NCBI RefSeq assembly: GCF_029227915.1
Contig: NC_079885.1
Span: forward strand, 28,151,001 to 28,215,000
Length of the DNA: 64,000 bases
Direction of reading: 5' to 3'
Origin: Hydractinia symbiolongicarpus
Taxonomy: Eukaryota > Cnidaria > Hydrozoa > Anthoathecata > Hydractiniidae
Below the pieces are notes generated by a model. That model had not been told where the DNA came from. It did no database searches and saw nothing but the letters and a program-made list of their open reading frames with translations. The position numbers and the translations under genes were made by a program. Shown here piece after piece: positions 60,360 to 64,000 of the stretch (positions are counted from its first letter, which is position 1; every line of letters starts with the position of its first letter).

Positions 60360-63344
60360 CAGTGAAACGATTGACTGTGGGACTTAATTGAAGTGATTCT
60401 GTACTGTGACCTTATAAATGTGATAAATGAGCCAATTGGACTCCAAGGAATAACATTCTTCTTAATTTGACATGATTGCTGGAATTCAGCTATTACACTC
60501 GGCCCTATCGTAGCTCTTCACTTAAAAATTTATATAAAATAAGTCATTTTTTACTGTGGGACCAATCCTGGCCGTTAGCACGCGCTGAATAAATAGGAAC
60601 AGTTTCAAAGACTACCTTTCATTGACCTTCTGGCGGTATAAATCCGTTCGAGTTACAACGGTTGCGTCACATATTCGTACCAACATGTATTTAGCGATAG
60701 TATTCGGATATTACTAGGTTGCATCGCTTTTAACAGTGAAACGATTGACTGTGGGACTTAATTGAACTTATTTTGGACTGTGATCTCATAAATGTGATAA
60801 GTGAGACAAGTGGACCCAAGAAATAACATTCTTCTTACCCTGACATGATTGCTGGAATTTACCGATTTCACTGGGTGCTGTGGTAGCGCTTCATTTAAAA
60901 ATTTAGATAAATAAGTCATTTTTTACGGTTGGACCAATCCTAGCCGTTAGCGCGCGCTGAAGAAAGAGAGACAGTTTTAAAAACTACCTATCATTGACTT
61001 TCTAACGGTATCAGTCCGTTTCAATTACAACGGTTGCGTCACATATTCGTACCAACATGCATTTAGCGATATTTTTCTGATTTTACTAGGTTGCATCGCC
61101 TTTAACAGCGAAAGGATTGACTGTGGGACTTAATTGAACAGATTTTGGACTTTGACCTCATAAATGTGATAAATGAGACAATTGGACCCAAGGAATAACA
61201 TTCTTCTTAATTTGACATGATTGCTGGAATTTACCGATTTCGCTGGGCGCTGTGGTAGCGTTTTATCAAAAAGTTTGGATAAATAAGTCATTTTGTACTG
61301 TGGGACCAATCCTAGCCGTTAGCGCGCGTTGAAGAAATAGAGACAGTTTTAAATACTACATTTCATTGACTTTCTAACGGTATCAGTCCGTTTCAACTAC
61401 AACGGTTGCGTCACATGATCGTACCAACATGTACTTAATGATTTTTTTCCGATATTACTAAGTTGTATCGCTTTTAACAGTGAAACGATTGACTGTGGGA
61501 CTTAATTGAACTGATCTTGGACTGTGACTTTATAAATTTGATAAGTGAGACAATTGGACTGCAAGAAGTAACATTCTTCTTAATTTGACATGAATGCCGG
61601 AACTCAGCGATTTCACTGGGCGCTGTGGTGGTACTTCATTTATAAATTTAGATAAATAAGTCATTTCTTACTGTAGGACCAATCATAGCCCTTAGCCCGC
61701 GCTGAAGAAAGAGAAACAGTTTTAAAAACTACATTTCATTGACTTACTAACGGTGTAAATCCGCTTAAGTTACAATGGTTGCGTCACGTATTCGTACCAA
61801 CATGTATTTACTGATTTTTTTCCGATATTACTAAGTTGTACTGCTTTTGACAGTGAAACGATTGACTGTGGGACTTAATTTAAGTGATTCTGTACTGTGA
61901 CCTTATAAATGTGATAAATGAGCCACTTGGACTCCGAGGAATAACATTCTTCTTAATTTGACATGATTGCTGGAATTCAGCTATTACACTCGGCCCTATC
62001 GTAGCGCTTCACTTAAAAATTTATATAAAATAAGTCATTTTTTAACTGTGGGACCAATCCTGGCCGTTAGCACGCGCTGAATAAATACGAACAGTTTCAA
62101 AGACTACATTTCATTGACCTTCTGGCGGTATATATCCGTTTGAGTTACAACGGTTGCGTCACATATTCGTACCAACATGTATTTAGCGATAGTATTCGGA
62201 TATTACTAGGTTGCATCGCTTTTAACAGTGAAACGATTGACTGTGGGACTTAATTGAACTTATTTTGGACTGTGATCTCATAAATGTGATAAGTGAGACA
62301 AGTGGACCCAAGAAATAACATTCTTCTTACCTTGACATGATTGCTGGAATTTACCGATTTCACTGGGCGCTGTGGTAGCGCTTCATTTAAAAATTTAGAT
62401 AAATAAGTCATTTTTTACGTTTGGACCAATCCTAGCCGTTAGCGCGCGCTGAAGAAAGAGAGACAGTTTTAAATACTACATTTCATTGACTTTCTAACGG
62501 TATCAGTCCGTTTCAACTACAACGGTTGCGTCACATATTCGTACCAACATGTACTTAATGATTTTTTTTCGATATTACTAAGTTGTATCGCTTTTAACAG
62601 TGAAACGATTGACTGTGGGACTTAATTGAACTGATCTTGGACTGTGACTTTATAAATTTGATAAGTGAGACAATTGGACTGCAAGAAGTAACATTCTTCT
62701 TAATTTGACATGACTGCCGGAACTCAGCGATTTCACTGGGCGCTGTGGTGGTACTTCATTTATAAATTTAGATAAATAAGTCATTTCTTACTGTAGGATC
62801 AATCCTAACCCTTAGCCCGCGCTGAAGAAAGAGAAACAGTTTTAAAAACTACATTTCATTGACTCTCTAACGGTATCAGTCCGTTTCAATTACAACGGTT
62901 GCGTCACCTATTTGTACCAACATGTATTTAGCCATATTTTTCTCATTTTACTAGGTTAAATCGTTTTTAACAGTGAAAGGATTGACTCTGGGACTTATTT
63001 GAACTGATTTTGGACTTTGACCTCAAAAATGTGATAAATGACACAATTGGACCCAAGAAATTACATTCTTCTTAATTTGACATGATTTCTGGAATTCAGC
63101 GATTACACTCGGCCCTATGGTAGCGCTTCACTTAAAAATTTGTATAAAATAAGTCATTTTTTTACGGTGGGACCAATCCTAGCCATTATGGCGCGCTGAA
63201 GAAATACAAACAGTTTTAAAAACTACATTTCAATGACTTTCTAACGGTATAAATCCGTTTGAGTTACAACGGTTGCGTCACATATTCGTACCAACATGTA
63301 TTTAAGGATAGTATTCGGATATTACTAGGATGCATCGCTTTTAA
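60360..63344 (+). repeat. Segment M163-M170, four- and three-monomer repeats
   Basis: Starts are 60360, 60734, 61106, 61478, 61851, 62226, 62598 and 62971. M163 and M164 repeat as M167 and M168 after about 1491 bp. M166 repeats as M169 after 1120 bp, so the equivalent of M165 is missing from the second round. The M168 second half passes directly from GAAAGAGAGACAG to TTTTAAATACTACATTTC near 62465, which marks the deletion junction. M164 and M168 follow module D and share GACAAGTGGACCC. Confidence 0.86.
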
Positions 63345-64000
63345 CAGTGAAACGATAGACTGTGGGACTTAATTGAACTTATTTTGGACTGTGACCTTAT
63401 AAATGTGATAAGTGAGACAATTGGACCCAAGAAATAACATTCTTCTTACCTTGACATGATTGCTGGAATTTACCGATTTCACTGGGCGCTGTGGTAGCGC
63501 TTCATTTAAAAATTTAGATAAATAAGTCATATTTTACGGTTAGACCAATCCTAGACGTTAGCGCGCGCTGAAGAAAGAGAGACAGTTTTAAAAACTACCT
63601 TTCATTGACTTTCTAACGGCATCAGTCCGTTTCAATTGCAACGGTTGCGTCACATATTCGTACCAACATGCATTTAGCGATGTTTTTCTGATTTTACTAG
63701 GTTGCATCGCTTTTAACAGTGAAAGGATTGACTGTGGGACTTAATTGAACTTATTTTGGACTGTGACCTTATAAATGTGATAAGTGAGACAATTGGACCC
63801 AAGAAATAACATTCTTCTTACCTTGACATGATTGCTGGAATTTACCGATTTCACTGGGCGCTGTGGTAGCGCTTCATTTAAAAATTTAGATAAATAAGTC
63901 ATATTTTACGGTTAGACCAATCCTAGACGTTAGCGCGCGCTGAAGAAAGAGAGACAGTTTTAAAAACTACCTTTCATTGACTTTCTAACGGCATCAGTCC
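63345..64000 (+). repeat. Two adjacent near-identical B monomers at the right edge
   Basis: M171 (63345-63716) and M172 (63717-64000, cut by the window edge at 284 bp) are almost identical, sharing AGTCATATTTTACGG, GGTTAGACCAATCC and TAGACGTTAGCGC, followed by CTACCTTTC and ACGGCATCAG. Between the first 20 bases and the window edge I saw no difference. This is the only place where neighbouring monomers are this similar, so it may be the start of a single-monomer amplification continuing beyond the window. Confidence 0.85.

Larger units (their letters stand above)
1..64000 (+). repeat. Satellite DNA array, ~372-bp monomer, whole window
   Basis: The start motif CAGTGAAACGATTGACTG, or a close variant, recurs every 369-375 bp from base 1 to base 63717, with one 363-bp exception. 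This gives 171 full monomers and one partial monomer, all in the same orientation. Blocks shared by nearly all copies include CTTAATTTGACATGATTGCT, TACAACGGTTGCGTCACATA and CGTACCAACATGTATTTAG. No stretch longer than a few bases falls outside the repeat, so there is no intergenic DNA to annotate separately. The unit length is close to two nucleosome repeats. The sequence is AT-rich with conserved CpG-bearing patches. I do not recognise the family, and centromeric, pericentromeric or sex-chromosomal location cannot be told from the sequence. Array organisation is certain; organism and function are not. Confidence 0.99.

Noticed and set aside
1-64000. CRISPR array or bacterial repeat region
   Set aside because: The repeat is 370 bp with no short direct repeat separated by unique spacers.
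1-64000. Transposon or retroelement insertion within the array
   Set aside because: Monomer spacing stays at 363-375 bp throughout, leaving no room for an insertion; no terminal repeats, poly-A tail or target-site duplication was seen.

Overview
The whole window is satellite DNA. From base 1 to base 64000 it is an uninterrupted head-to-tail array of a unit of about 372 bp: 171 complete monomers plus a 284-bp partial one at the right edge, mean spacing about 372.6 bp. All copies point the same way. I found no protein-coding gene, RNA gene, transposon insertion, inversion or unique spacer. Open frames (longest 94 codons) all lie on the minus strand, recur at the same place in the monomer and end wherever the local variant has a stop, so I treat them as by-products of the repeat. 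The array is eukaryotic heterochromatin-type DNA (pericentromeric, centromeric or sex-chromosome). I do not recognise the family and cannot name the organism.

Register used throughout: monomer 1 starts at CAGTGAAACGATTGACTG (base 1). Three families are visible. A (about 374 bp) has GAAGTGATTCTGG, GAGCCAATTGG and GATTACACTCGGCCC. B (about 372 bp) has GAACTGATTTTGG, GAGACAATTGG and CGATTTCGCTGGGCGC. C (about 374 bp) has GCCAACTGGACCCC, CGCTGTTTGGAGCGC and TTTTAGAAGGTAC. A separate 3'-half module, D (GGCCGTTAGCACGCGCTG, CTTCTGGCGGTATAAATC, TAGTATTCGGATATTAC), usually occupies the second half of an A monomer that is followed by a B monomer. Monomers are therefore mosaics of half-units.

Layout. 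1-5970: A/B/C mixture with a clear A-A-B-B start and 10-monomer periodicity (about 3.73 kb). 5971-13057: two near-identical copies of a 10-monomer and a 9-monomer unit. 13430-20141: a 9-monomer unit duplicated in tandem (3356 bp). 20142-23126: mixed transition. 23127-30584: an 8-monomer unit, an internally deleted 4-monomer version, then the 8-monomer unit again. 29465-38394 and 40257-51044: two copies of one large segment (24 versus 29 monomers) dominated by family B, whose differences reduce to one 1-monomer loss and two 3-monomer gains. 51045-64000: more diverged mixture with local trimer duplications and a final B-B pair.

The main biological content is the record of array evolution: chimeric monomers marking unequal exchange, a short conversion-like tract, and nested higher-order repeats at 2, 3, 4, 8, 9, 10, 12 and more than 24 monomers. 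All coordinates and comparisons were made by eye; no alignment was run.
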